Source of the DNA: an uncultured Clostridia bacterium
GTDB taxonomy: Bacteria > Bacillota > Clostridia > Christensenellales > CAG-138
Assembly: GCA_947304365.1 (NCBI GenBank)
Contig: CAMZAY010000007.1
Coordinates: 1 to 14,233, forward strand
Direction: 5' to 3'
Length of the DNA stretch: 14,233 nt
This document shows positions 1 through 7,158 of this stretch, piece after piece. The translations under genes and the position numbers were made by a program. The notes beneath the pieces are model-generated. The model saw only the letters and a list, made by a program, of their open reading frames with translations, did not search any database and was not told the DNA's origin. Position 1 is the stretch's first letter, and each line of letters starts with the position of its first letter.

Positions 1-310
1 CGTTCACGCTGACCGTGAGCAGGGACGAATCGAGCCGCACAGTTGTTTCCTCCGCGGCCGCCCCGGCTTCTTCCGAGGGGCGCGGAACAAGGTCGAGAAG
101 CGCCGTATTGCCCGCGCTCCCGATCTCAACGCGGGGTATGCTGGCCGTTTCGCGCCCGTCCGCCGGCGTCAGCAGGAGCGCCGCCGCCGCGCCGAAAAGC
201 GCCGCCGCAAGGAGCTTTATAAGGCCGCGGAGACCTCCCGACCCCGCGTATTTCGCCCGCCCCCTCCGACGCTCTGCCGAAAAATGGTTTTCATATCCGT
301 GCTTGTACAT
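1..310 (-). CDS. Partial N-terminus of a secreted or membrane-anchored protein, function unknown
   Basis: The reading frame opens with ATG at 308-310 on the minus strand and stays open to the left edge, giving 103 residues with no stop, so the gene is cut by the window. Residues 1-28 are strongly basic (a run of Arg and Lys at 14-20). Residues 29-49 form one hydrophobic Ala/Leu-rich segment (LIKLLAAALFGAAAALLL), and an extracytoplasmic Ala/Glu/Thr-rich stretch follows. This is the layout of a type II membrane protein or a protein with a long signal peptide. An AAAGGAG sequence lies about 13 bases upstream of the ATG, which is long but acceptable spacing. The plus-strand open frame over the same bases has no ribosome binding site and an Arg/Ser/Pro-rich composition typical of antisense GC-rich DNA. 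No domain is recognised. The gene is divergent from the ATPase at 434. Confidence 0.6.
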   Translation of the reverse strand, partial: MYKHGYENHFSAERRRGRAKYAGSGGLRGLIKLLAAALFGAAAALLLTPADGRETASIPRVEIGSAGNTALLDLVPRPSEEAGAAAEETTVRLDSSLLTVSVN

Positions 311-375
311 ACTTCTAACTATGCTCCTTTGATCCGCGATATGCAGAACGGGCAATGGGGATATCCGCGCGGCGC

Positions 376-404
376 TTGATTTTGTCCCGGCGGGATGGTA
401 CACT
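376..404 (+). promoter_or_regulatory. Sigma-A-type promoter for the ATPase gene
   Basis: A -35 box TTGATT (376-381) is followed by a 17-base spacer and a -10 box TACACT (399-404), with an extended -10 TG at 396-397. Transcription should begin near 411, which leaves a 5' leader of about 23 bases holding the AAAGGAG ribosome binding site of the gene starting at 434. The ATG at 395 is part of this promoter and so cannot be the start codon. Confidence 0.7.
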
Positions 405-433
405 CTTTACATAAGACACAAAGGAGAAAGACC

Positions 434-1351
434 GTGAATTTGTATTTGCGCTCGTTCCGTTTCCCGTCTGCGGACGAGGAGGTATTGATCATCCAAAAAA
501 GAATGCGGGAAAACGCCGGGGCTCTCGGGTATATCGACAATATCTATCCCTGCTGCATATTTCCGGAGAAGGAGCTTTTCGAGCTTGAATTCAGCCCGAT
601 CACGCTCCTGTACGGCGGGAACGGCTCCGGCAAGAGCACGGTGCTCAATCTCATCGCCGCGAAGCTCGGGCTTATAAGGAGCGCGCCCTTCAATTCGAGC
701 GAGGCGTTCGATCTGTACGCAGACGCCTGCGAGTTCTCGATGGGCGAGGACGACGAGGGGAATACTTACCGCGTGCCGAACGGCAGCCGCATTATAACGA
801 GCGACGACGTTTTCGACTACATGCTCGCGGTCAGGGAGAACAACGAGGGCATCCGCGAGGATATCGAGCTTGCGAAGCGCGAGCATTATCTCCTAAAGTC
901 GGGCAGGATCCCCGTTAAGCTCAACAGCATGGCGGATTACGACGATTTAAGGCGCAAGGTGCTCGCCTGCTCGAAGACCGTTTCGCGCCGCAAATTCATA
1001 AGAAAGACCGTCGGCACGGAGATGAAGCTCAGGAGCAACGGCGAGACCGCGCTCGATTATTTCGATTCCAAGCTCAAGCCCGACGCGCTCTACTGCCTTG
1101 ACGAGCCGGAAAACAGCATGTCGCCGAAGCTCCAGCTCGAGCTGGTCGATATGATCGAACAGGCGGCGCGGTACCTGGGCTGTCAGTTCATAATAGCCAC
1201 CCATTCGCCGTTCCTGCTCGCCATGCGCGGGGCGAAGGCGTACGATCTCGATTCCGTGCCCGCCGCGCCCAAAAACTGGTGGGAGCTTGAAAACTCCCGC
1301 GTTTATTACGAATTCTTCAAAAAACACCGCCGCTTGTTCGAGGAGGGATAA
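434..1351 (+). CDS. ABC-class P-loop ATPase (COG3910-like predicted ATPase)
   Basis: A 305-residue soluble ATPase of the SMC/ABC/RecF class that stands alone as an AAA_15/AAA_21-type protein. Visible motifs are Walker A GGNGSGKST at 61-69, an ABC-signature-like RSNGE around 200-204, Walker B LYCLDEPE at 219-226 followed by the D-loop region (NSMSPKLQ), and the switch histidine in ATHSPF at 255-260. There is no membrane segment and no nuclease or transporter domain, so this is not a classical transporter subunit. GTG at 434 was chosen because AAAGGAGAAAGACC precedes it at good spacing. The in-frame ATG at 395 sits in the -10 region of the promoter and would add 13 residues with no family support. 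The gene is monocistronic by position: its own promoter is upstream, and 201 bases with a new promoter follow. The cellular role is unknown. Proteins of this class are found in DNA-repair, defence and uncharacterised settings, and nothing here decides between them. Confidence 0.85.
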   Translation: MNLYLRSFRFPSADEEVLIIQKRMRENAGALGYIDNIYPCCIFPEKELFELEFSPITLLYGGNGSGKSTVLNLIAAKLGLIRSAPFNSSEAFDLYADACEFSMGEDDEGNTYRVPNGSRIITSDDVFDYMLAVRENNEGIREDIELAKREHYLLKSGRIPVKLNSMADYDDLRRKVLACSKTVSRRKFIRKTVGTEMKLRSNGETALDYFDSKLKPDALYCLDEPENSMSPKLQLELVDMIEQAARYLGCQFIIATHSPFLLAMRGAKAYDLDSVPAAPKNWWELENSRVYYEFFKKHRRLFEEG

Positions 1352-1487
1352 GGCGGGCGCTTCGCCCGGGGCGCGGCGTTCAGCGCGCGGTCGGGACGGA
1401 CACGGCAGGCTGATGAAAGAAAAACATCGGTCTGCTTTTCATATCCGCCCGCCCGGCAAAAAAAAGCGTGCAGTCCGGCCGCGTATA

Positions 1488-1496
1488 TGGTATAAT
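1488..1496 (+). promoter_or_regulatory. Extended -10 promoter of the MoxR-to-upp operon
   Basis: TGG followed by a consensus TATAAT (1491-1496) forms a perfect extended -10. The region 17 bases upstream (GTGCAG) is a poor -35, as expected for an extended -10 promoter. The start site should be near 1503, leaving a leader of about 50 bases before the MoxR gene. The intergenic stretch 1352-1490 upstream holds only a short GC hairpin and no recognisable gene. Confidence 0.7.
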
Positions 1497-1520
1497 GATA
1501 AATCATACAAAAATCTCAAG

Positions 1521-1552
1521 AAAGGACCGCGTTACAGCGGCAGAGTTACAAA
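1521..1552 (+). promoter_or_regulatory. Leader with distant Shine-Dalgarno and intervening hairpin
   Basis: AAAGGA at 1521-1526 is the only good Shine-Dalgarno sequence before the MoxR ATG (1553), but it is 26 bases away, too far for normal use. Between them CCGC (1527-1530) can pair with GCGG (1537-1540) around a GTTACA loop, which would shorten the effective spacing to about 12 bases. No ATG, GTG or TTG codon in frame lies nearer to the AAAGGA. The hairpin bridge is an inference from base complementarity only. Confidence 0.4.
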
Positions 1553-2491
1553 ATGAACACCGATATTTTTGTTAAGTACAAGAAGCGTCTTATCGAGAAC
1601 TGCGGGCAGGTCATCGTCGGCAAGGACGAGGCGATCCGCCGCCTTGGCGTCTGCCTCGTCGCCTCCGGACACGTGCTTCTTGAGGATCTCCCCGGCACGG
1701 GCAAAACGATGCTGTTGAGAGCCTTTGCAAAGAGCATCGGCGGCAACTTCAAGAGGATCCAGTTCACGCCGGATATCGTACCGACAGATCTTACGGGCAT
1801 CCATTTCTACAATCAGAAAACGAGCGAGTTCGAATTGAGGAAGGGCCCCCTCTTCACAAACGTGGTGCTCGCGGATGAGATCAACCGCGCCGTGCCGAGG
1901 AGCCAGTCCGCACTCCTTGAGGTAATGGAGGAGAGGCAGATCTCCATCGACGGCGAGACCTTCCGCATGGAGGAGCCCTATATCGTCATGGCGACGCAGA
2001 ACCCCGTAGAGTCCTACGGCACGTTCCCGCTGCCCGAAGCGCAGCTCGACCGTTTCTTCATGAAGATGAAGCTCGGTTACATGACCGAGGAGCAGGAGAA
2101 GCAGATCATGGGCCGCGAGGACGCGAAGGATATCATCGACAGGCTTTCCGTGTGCATCACCCGGGAGGAACTGATGACGCTGAGGAACGAGTACAAGCTC
2201 GTTAACGTCAGCGACGACGTTAAGGATTACATCATGTCGATAGTCACCGCCACGCGTGAGAGCGAACGCCTTGCTTACGGCGTCTCCGCGAGGGGTACCA
2301 TAGCCCTTTACAGGGCGAGCCAGATCTCCGCCGCGATGGAGGGCCGCGATTACGTCATACCGGAGGACGTAAAGCGCGAGGCGATCCCCGTGCTTTCCCA
2401 CAGGATAGCTGTAATTACCCGCAGCCACATGGATTCGGAGACCTTTATCTCCGAACTGCTCGGCGAGCTGCCCGTACCCCTTGAGCAATAA
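1553..2491 (+). CDS. MoxR-family AAA+ ATPase
   Basis: A 312-residue cytoplasmic AAA+ ATPase of the MoxR family, which is thought to act as a chaperone-like factor in maturing or assembling envelope proteins encoded beside it. The family layout is complete: Walker A LPGTGKT at 46-52, Walker B VVLADEIN at 104-111 followed by the conserved RAVPRSQSALLEVMEE stretch, sensor 1 MATQNP at 146-151, PEAQLDRF at 161-168, and the sensor-2 region SARG at 245-248 in the lid domain. Length is normal for the family (about 310-330). Its stop codon overlaps the ATG of the DUF58 gene by one base (TAATG), so the two are very likely translationally coupled, and this MoxR-DUF58 pairing is the classical one. The start is set by the ATG at 1553. 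The ribosome binding site is unusual (see the leader entry). Confidence 0.95.
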   Translation: MNTDIFVKYKKRLIENCGQVIVGKDEAIRRLGVCLVASGHVLLEDLPGTGKTMLLRAFAKSIGGNFKRIQFTPDIVPTDLTGIHFYNQKTSEFELRKGPLFTNVVLADEINRAVPRSQSALLEVMEERQISIDGETFRMEEPYIVMATQNPVESYGTFPLPEAQLDRFFMKMKLGYMTEEQEKQIMGREDAKDIIDRLSVCITREELMTLRNEYKLVNVSDDVKDYIMSIVTATRESERLAYGVSARGTIALYRASQISAAMEGRDYVIPEDVKREAIPVLSHRIAVITRSHMDSETFISELLGELPVPLEQ

Positions 2492-3564
2492 TGCCGACAT
2501 ACGTTATTATTACGATGATCGTCGCCGTTTTAGCGGCGGTCATCACAATTGAAGTGATAAGCGTCAACAGGCTGCCGCAAAAGCTCATTTTCCGGTGCGA
2601 CGTCAATATGGAGCTTACGGAGCCTGGCGAAATAGCCACGCTGAGCTACCGGATCAGGAACTCCTCCATACTTCCCGTTATGAGCGCGGGCGTATCGTTC
2701 CTTCTGAACGATGCGGTCGAGGTCAGGGAGGATGAGGAGTGGATCCGCCGCCACGGCTATGAGAAGACGGAGAATTATCTCGGCAGGATGTTCACCGTTG
2801 ATTTTTTCCTTATGCCTCACAGGATGTATGAGGGCAAGGTAAGGATCTCATTCAAGCACCGCGGTCATCACGAGATCGGCAAGGTCTACGTTGAGTGCGG
2901 CGATTTTTTGGGATTTAGCAGCGTCACCAGCAGCTACGATATCCCGAAGAGGGTCGTCTGCACGGCGCTTCCCGCGCCCGAAGATAAGGATATCACGGCA
3001 GTCGGCGGATACCTCGGCGACGTTTCCGTGCGCCGTTTTATTCACGAGGACCCCAATCTTATTCTGGGCTATCGCGAGTATACGGGGTATGAACCGCTAA
3101 AGAACATATCCTGGGCGCAGACCGCGAAGACCGGGCAGCTCATGGTAAAGAACCACGATTTCACCGTCGATACCGACGTCGCGGTGGTCGTCAATATCGA
3201 GGATCTGACCAACAAACGTTTGATAGAACACTGCTTATCGCTCGTCAGAACTGTGAGCGACAAGCTTGAGGAAAACAAGATCCCCTATGCGCTGATATCC
3301 AACGGAGACCTTTTCAGCATGGAAAAGGGCGTGGGCAGGAAGCACGCCTTCGGCGTTCAGCGCAGGATAGGCGTATCCAATTTCGTCAGGTATTTCTCGT
3401 TCGAGGAGCTGGCGGAGCGCGTCGTCGCGGGCGGGCGCGGCTCAAGGGGCTGCATAATAATAACGCCCACCATGTCGAGAAGGAACGCCGCGTGTGTCTC
3501 GTGGATCAATAAGCATTCGGACGTTCCCGCCTGCGTGCTCGTCGGAGAGGGGGGTGAAGAATGA
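2491..3564 (+). CDS. DUF58 domain-containing membrane-anchored protein
   Basis: A 357-residue protein with one hydrophobic N-terminal segment (residues 3-24), a beta-rich middle with a CARDB/Ig-like flavour (about 35-160), and a DUF58 core around 195-221. The core shows YREYTGYEPLKNISW followed by TAKTGQLMVKNHD, matching the family pattern of a Tyr/Asp-rich stretch, an I-x-W and a basic Thr-Ala-Lys element. The C-terminal part (225-345) resembles the von Willebrand A-like fold usually found after DUF58. DUF58 proteins are partners of MoxR ATPases, and their biochemical role is not settled. Many family members carry two N-terminal membrane segments, but only one is clear here. The start codon overlaps the MoxR stop by one base, and the stop overlaps the next ATG by four bases (ATGA). 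Confidence 0.9.
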   Translation: MPTYVIITMIVAVLAAVITIEVISVNRLPQKLIFRCDVNMELTEPGEIATLSYRIRNSSILPVMSAGVSFLLNDAVEVREDEEWIRRHGYEKTENYLGRMFTVDFFLMPHRMYEGKVRISFKHRGHHEIGKVYVECGDFLGFSSVTSSYDIPKRVVCTALPAPEDKDITAVGGYLGDVSVRRFIHEDPNLILGYREYTGYEPLKNISWAQTAKTGQLMVKNHDFTVDTDVAVVVNIEDLTNKRLIEHCLSLVRTVSDKLEENKIPYALISNGDLFSMEKGVGRKHAFGVQRRIGVSNFVRYFSFEELAERVVAGGRGSRGCIIITPTMSRRNAACVSWINKHSDVPACVLVGEGGEE

Positions 3565-4808
3565 AGAATTTCGTTTCATTCAGGATCACCGCCGCGGCAT
3601 GCTATTACTTTGCGATCGTGTCCCATTTCGGGCCCTTCCGTTACAGCTGGGTCCCCGCCGCCGTGATAGTGCTGCTCATATTTGCGGCAAGCTTTGCCGC
3701 CGTGCGGCTGAACCATCCCGCGTTAAGGCTCGTCGTAATGCTGATCCCCTTTGCGGGGCTGGCTTTCTGCGGACGGGATGTAATAATGCTTTCGGGGTGC
3801 GCGGTCCCGCTCATTTACTCCGCTGCGGCGGTCGCATCGGGAGCATACGCGATCGAGGCATGGCGTTACAGAAGGATCTATATGCCGCTGGCGAGCCTTA
3901 CGCCGATGTGGGCGATCACGTCGTTCCTCCCTATAGTGGGCAATAAGACGACCAAGCCCATGTTGGTGCTGTTCCTGCTCCTGGGCATACTTGCGCTCCG
4001 CGCCTGCAGGACGGGCAGCGTGAAGAGCTTCCGCTGGCAGTCCGGGAATTGCCTGTTCTTCATTATACCGGTCGTTGTCGCCGCCGCGATAGGCTGCGGT
4101 ATCGGATTCGCTCTGCCGTATATAAGCTATATCATAACGCCCATCGCAGGGCTGTTCGGCTTGTTCCTTTACGGCTACTACTACGTGATGAGCAGCATGT
4201 ACCAGCACACTATGTCGGAACCGCAGGTATCCCCTTCGCCGACCCCGGAGCCGACCGTAGTCGTCGAGCCCGTGATCCCCGGCGGCGCGACGGACGTCAA
4301 GCCGCACGGCATTGCCGTGGAGCTGCCCAAGCTGGATATGCTGTGGGCGGTCGTTGCAGTTATAATATTCGCCGCGATATTGATCGTCGCGCTCATCTTG
4401 CTTTTGAAGAACAAGAGATCTTCGCGCGATATCTATAAAGACGATCTCACCTTCTCCGTTGGAGAAGAGGAAGAAGTGCCCGGCTTCCGCCGCGCCAAAA
4501 AGCATAAGCGCCGCACCAATTCGGGCGAGATAAGGGCGATCTACGCGCAATATCTGACTTACTTGAGAACGTGGGGCGTCAAGCTCAAAAGCAGCAACAC
4601 CAGCTCAGAGGTCTCCGACGAGGCGCAGAAGAAGCTTTTGAAGGTCACCGACGAGGAGCTGAGGGCGATCTACATAAGGGCGCGCTACGGCGATCCGGCG
4701 AGCATAACTAAGGAGGACGTCGAAAAAGCCCGCGCGGCTTATGCGATACTTACGGATTACGACACGGTTAAAAAGGCCTCGGATAAAGAAAAAGGAAATA
4801 AGGGATGA
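3561..4808 (+). CDS. Multi-pass membrane protein with DUF4129-like C-terminal tail
   Basis: A 415-residue integral membrane protein. Hydrophobic segments are visible near 10-22, 31-48, 55-70, 78-98, 108-126, 132-147, 165-186, 188-210 and 261-282, although the exact topology is uncertain. Between the last two lies an extracytoplasmic Pro/Thr/Ser-rich linker (about 218-258, PSPTPEPT). After the final segment comes a basic cytoplasmic region (KKHKRR) and a helical tail at about 320-400 with IRAIYAQYLTYL and IYIRARYGD, resembling the DUF4129 tail that follows transglutaminase domains in MoxR/DUF58 operons. No transglutaminase-like domain is present here, so this looks like the membrane scaffold without the enzyme domain. 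Four-base overlaps on both sides tie it to the DUF58 gene and to the secreted protein that follows. The DUF4129 assignment is by context and tail pattern and is moderately secure. Confidence 0.75.
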   Translation: MKNFVSFRITAAACYYFAIVSHFGPFRYSWVPAAVIVLLIFAASFAAVRLNHPALRLVVMLIPFAGLAFCGRDVIMLSGCAVPLIYSAAAVASGAYAIEAWRYRRIYMPLASLTPMWAITSFLPIVGNKTTKPMLVLFLLLGILALRACRTGSVKSFRWQSGNCLFFIIPVVVAAAIGCGIGFALPYISYIITPIAGLFGLFLYGYYYVMSSMYQHTMSEPQVSPSPTPEPTVVVEPVIPGGATDVKPHGIAVELPKLDMLWAVVAVIIFAAILIVALILLLKNKRSSRDIYKDDLTFSVGEEEEVPGFRRAKKHKRRTNSGEIRAIYAQYLTYLRTWGVKLKSSNTSSEVSDEAQKKLLKVTDEELRAIYIRARYGDPASITKEDVEKARAAYAILTDYDTVKKASDKEKGNKG

Positions 4809-5950
4809 AAAAACTCCGGCTTAAAACATTAAAACTGACTGCGCTCGCAGCAGCGCTCCTGTTCACCGCCCTCGCGGCAGCGGGCGGAGGCGCCGCCGCG
4901 CCCACCGGCAGGACATATCCCGCTGCGGACGAGATAATCGTTGAAAGGGCTATGAGGCTCGCCTTCCTCGGCAGTCCCGAGGGGGAGAACACCTGGCTGC
5001 CCCGATACAGCTTTTACGCCTGCAATTCCGATAAAAAATACCAGTCGGGCGTTAAGGAAAACAGCATGCCCTATTCAAGGAGCGCGCTCTTCAACGCCAC
5101 CGAATTCGTCGGCAGACAGCAGTACATAGGCTGGGTCGACGCGGACAGCGGCATGACTCCCTCCTACGCCTATTCGATCGCGAATTTCCTTAAGATCGCC
5201 AACGAGCCCGGCTCCGATTTCGACCTTGCGGCGCGCGCTGCTGCCGCGCAGGACGCCAACTGGGGCGCGCTTTCGGGCTCCGACTGCTCCGCGTTCCTCT
5301 CCTACGCGTGGCAGATCCCCCACATGACGACGTATATGTTCATTTCCGACGCGGTAGATTGGAACATCTGCCGCCAGGTCCCCGCGACCCGCGGGCATGA
5401 GAGCGCGTATACGTATAACGACCTTCTCGCCCTCGAGCCCGGCGACGCGATGATCTGCGCCTTCGCCAAGGGAGTGGACGAGCACGGCAGTCCCGTCTAC
5501 CGCGGTCACTGCATAATAATCACCGATATAAAGCTCGACGCTTCCGGCAGGCCGGTCACGGTCGACACCGTGGAGGAGATCTCCCCCCGCGCGATCAAAA
5601 AAAGCAGATCGGCGGACGATTTCCTCGCCTATGCCAACAAGCTCCATTCGAGCGGCGGCTACTACAAGTTCTACCGCCTTATCTCGAAGCGGCATCTCAA
5701 GCTCGAGATAGAGATATCTTACGATCCCATGGGCGGCAGCCTGCCCGAGGACGCGCTCGCGATAGTATTCGCAAAGGACGCGTCGGGCGGCATACTCCCC
5801 TACGGCGGGGCGCTCGACTGCGTTCCCGAAAGGGCGGGGTACAGCTTCAGTGGCTGGAGCCTTACGCCGAACGGGGAACCGCTTTCCCACGAAACGCCGA
5901 TCGCCGTAATGCACGATCACACGCTTTACGCCCTCTGGGCTGAAAATTGA
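4805..5950 (+). CDS. Secreted NlpC/P60-like cysteine hydrolase with C-terminal InlB B-repeat
   Basis: A 381-residue exported protein. Residues 1-32 form a signal peptide: a basic start MKKLRLK, then a Leu/Ala core, then small residues suitable for signal peptidase I. The middle domain resembles the NlpC/P60 (CHAP-like) papain-fold hydrolases. SGSDCSAFLSYAW at 158-169 supplies a candidate catalytic Cys161, and EPGDAMICA (211-219) followed by YRGHCIIITDI supplies a candidate His235. The C-terminal 80 residues (about 300-379) match one Listeria-Bacteroides (InlB B / Flg_new) repeat: it opens with SYDPMGG, passes through FSGWSLTPNGEP and ends in YALWA. No cell-wall anchor follows. RBS AAAGGAAATAAGGG precedes the ATG, which overlaps the previous stop by four bases. 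The likely role is peptidoglycan or surface-peptide hydrolysis, inferred rather than shown. Divergence from canonical NlpC/P60 is large enough that an inactive fold remains possible. Confidence 0.75.
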   Translation: MKKLRLKTLKLTALAAALLFTALAAAGGGAAAPTGRTYPAADEIIVERAMRLAFLGSPEGENTWLPRYSFYACNSDKKYQSGVKENSMPYSRSALFNATEFVGRQQYIGWVDADSGMTPSYAYSIANFLKIANEPGSDFDLAARAAAAQDANWGALSGSDCSAFLSYAWQIPHMTTYMFISDAVDWNICRQVPATRGHESAYTYNDLLALEPGDAMICAFAKGVDEHGSPVYRGHCIIITDIKLDASGRPVTVDTVEEISPRAIKKSRSADDFLAYANKLHSSGGYYKFYRLISKRHLKLEIEISYDPMGGSLPEDALAIVFAKDASGGILPYGGALDCVPERAGYSFSGWSLTPNGEPLSHETPIAVMHDHTLYALWAEN

Positions 5951-5991
5951 AGAATACCGGCGGGGCATGCTTCGCCGTGAAAGGAAATACA

Positions 5992-7158
5992 ATGGCAAAA
6001 AAGGAGAAGACCGCTCCCGCGATAAGGCGCTGTTCCGTCGGCGGACAGGCCGTAATGGAGGGCGTAATGATGAAATCCGACGTGGGCATCGCCATGGCGG
6101 TGCGCCGTTCGGACGGCAGTATCGTAAAGAGTTACAGGAAATACAGGTCCAAGGCGCAGAAGGGCACCTTCTGGGGCCTGCCCGTGATAAGGGGCGTCGT
6201 TGCTTTCGTCGAGAGTCTGAAGACCGGCATGGGCACCACCACGAAATCCGCCGAGCTGCTTGGCGAAAGCTTTCAGGAGGAGCCCTCGAAATTCGAAAAA
6301 TGGCTTGCCGATAAGCTCCATATCGATATAATGGACGCCGTCACGGGCGTCGGCATGGTGCTCGGCATACTGCTTGCCGTCGGCTTGTTCATGTTCCTGC
6401 CCCAGTTCGTCGCACAGCTCATATTCGGCAAGGCGGCGAGCGCGGCGGAGGATTCCTTCTACATCTGGCGCTCGCTCGTGGAGGGCGGCCTGAGGCTGCT
6501 CATTTACGTCGGTTATCTCTTCGCCGTTTCGGGCATAAAGGATATCCGCCGCGTGTTCATGTACCACGGCGCGGAGCATAAGACCATCGCCTGCTACGAG
6601 GCGGGCGTTGACGAACTGACCCCCGAAAACGCAAAGAAGTACAGGCGGCTCCACCCCCGCTGCGGCACGAATTATCTGTTCCTCGTAATGGCGATATCGA
6701 TCATCGTCAACACGGTCATCGACATCGTGATGCACGTCCTCGGCTTCCCGCCCGCGGGACTTAACAAGGCGCTTGCGTTCCTGATCCGCCTCGGCGTAAG
6801 GCTCGTGGCGCTGCCGCTCGTTGCGGGCCTTAGCTACGAAGTCCTCCGCGCAGCCGCAAAGCGCGATAATATCATAACGAAGATAGTACGCGCGCCGGGC
6901 ATGGCGCTGCAGCTCATCACCACCAGGGAGCCGGATCTCGATATGCTCGAGGTCGCCATCTACTCCTTCTACCTCGCCATGGGCGAGAAGAACCCGCTCG
7001 AGGAAAAGAAGCTCGAGGAGGAGCGTTTGAAGAAGGAGGCGGAGGAAAGGGCCAAGGCCGAAGCCGCCGAAGAGGACGAGGTAGTGAATATCGACCCGCC
7101 CGCGGAGGAAGGCCCCGCGCCCGCGGAGGAGACCGCCGCTTCGGAGGAAGAGGCGTGA
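5992..7158 (+). CDS. yqhQ: DUF1385 / YqhQ family membrane protein
   Basis: A 388-residue membrane protein of the DUF1385 (YqhQ) family, conserved in Firmicutes and without a firmly assigned biochemical function. Family hallmarks are SVGGQAVMEGVMM at 15-27, FMYHGAEHKTIACYE at 189-203 and LHPRCGTNYLF at 220-230; the His/Glu/Cys-rich pattern suggests a metal or catalytic site. Hydrophobic segments lie near 118-145, 165-181, 229-250 and 258-280. The last 55 residues (about 334-388) form a highly charged Glu/Lys/Ala tail, probably a coiled coil ending in an acidic Pro-rich stretch, beyond the usual family length of about 300. ATG at 5992 was chosen because AAGGA lies six bases upstream. A TTG at 5947 in the same frame has no ribosome binding site. 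The stop overlaps the GTG of prmC by four bases, and placement before prmC-prfA is the usual Firmicutes order. Confidence 0.9.
   Translation: MAKKEKTAPAIRRCSVGGQAVMEGVMMKSDVGIAMAVRRSDGSIVKSYRKYRSKAQKGTFWGLPVIRGVVAFVESLKTGMGTTTKSAELLGESFQEEPSKFEKWLADKLHIDIMDAVTGVGMVLGILLAVGLFMFLPQFVAQLIFGKAASAAEDSFYIWRSLVEGGLRLLIYVGYLFAVSGIKDIRRVFMYHGAEHKTIACYEAGVDELTPENAKKYRRLHPRCGTNYLFLVMAISIIVNTVIDIVMHVLGFPPAGLNKALAFLIRLGVRLVALPLVAGLSYEVLRAAAKRDNIITKIVRAPGMALQLITTREPDLDMLEVAIYSFYLAMGEKNPLEEKKLEEERLKKEAEERAKAEAAEEDEVVNIDPPAEEGPAPAEETAASEEEA

Noticed and set aside
15..332. Plus-strand open frame at the left edge
   Set aside because: Arg/Ser/Pro-rich composition typical of antisense GC-rich DNA and no ribosome binding site. 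The minus strand holds a signal-anchor protein start with AAAGGAG.
395..433. ATG at 395 as start of the ATPase gene
   Set aside because: It lies inside the extended -10 of the promoter (TG 396-397, TACACT 399-404), upstream of the expected transcript start, and GTG at 434 has a good ribosome binding site.
1354..1368. CGGGCG-CTT-CGCCCG hairpin just after the ATPase gene as a terminator
   Set aside because: The stem is only six pairs and no T tract follows. It may still slow polymerase, but it does not meet the terminator pattern.
5947..5991. TTG at 5947 as start of yqhQ
   Set aside because: No ribosome binding site and no family support. AAGGA is correctly placed for ATG at 5992.
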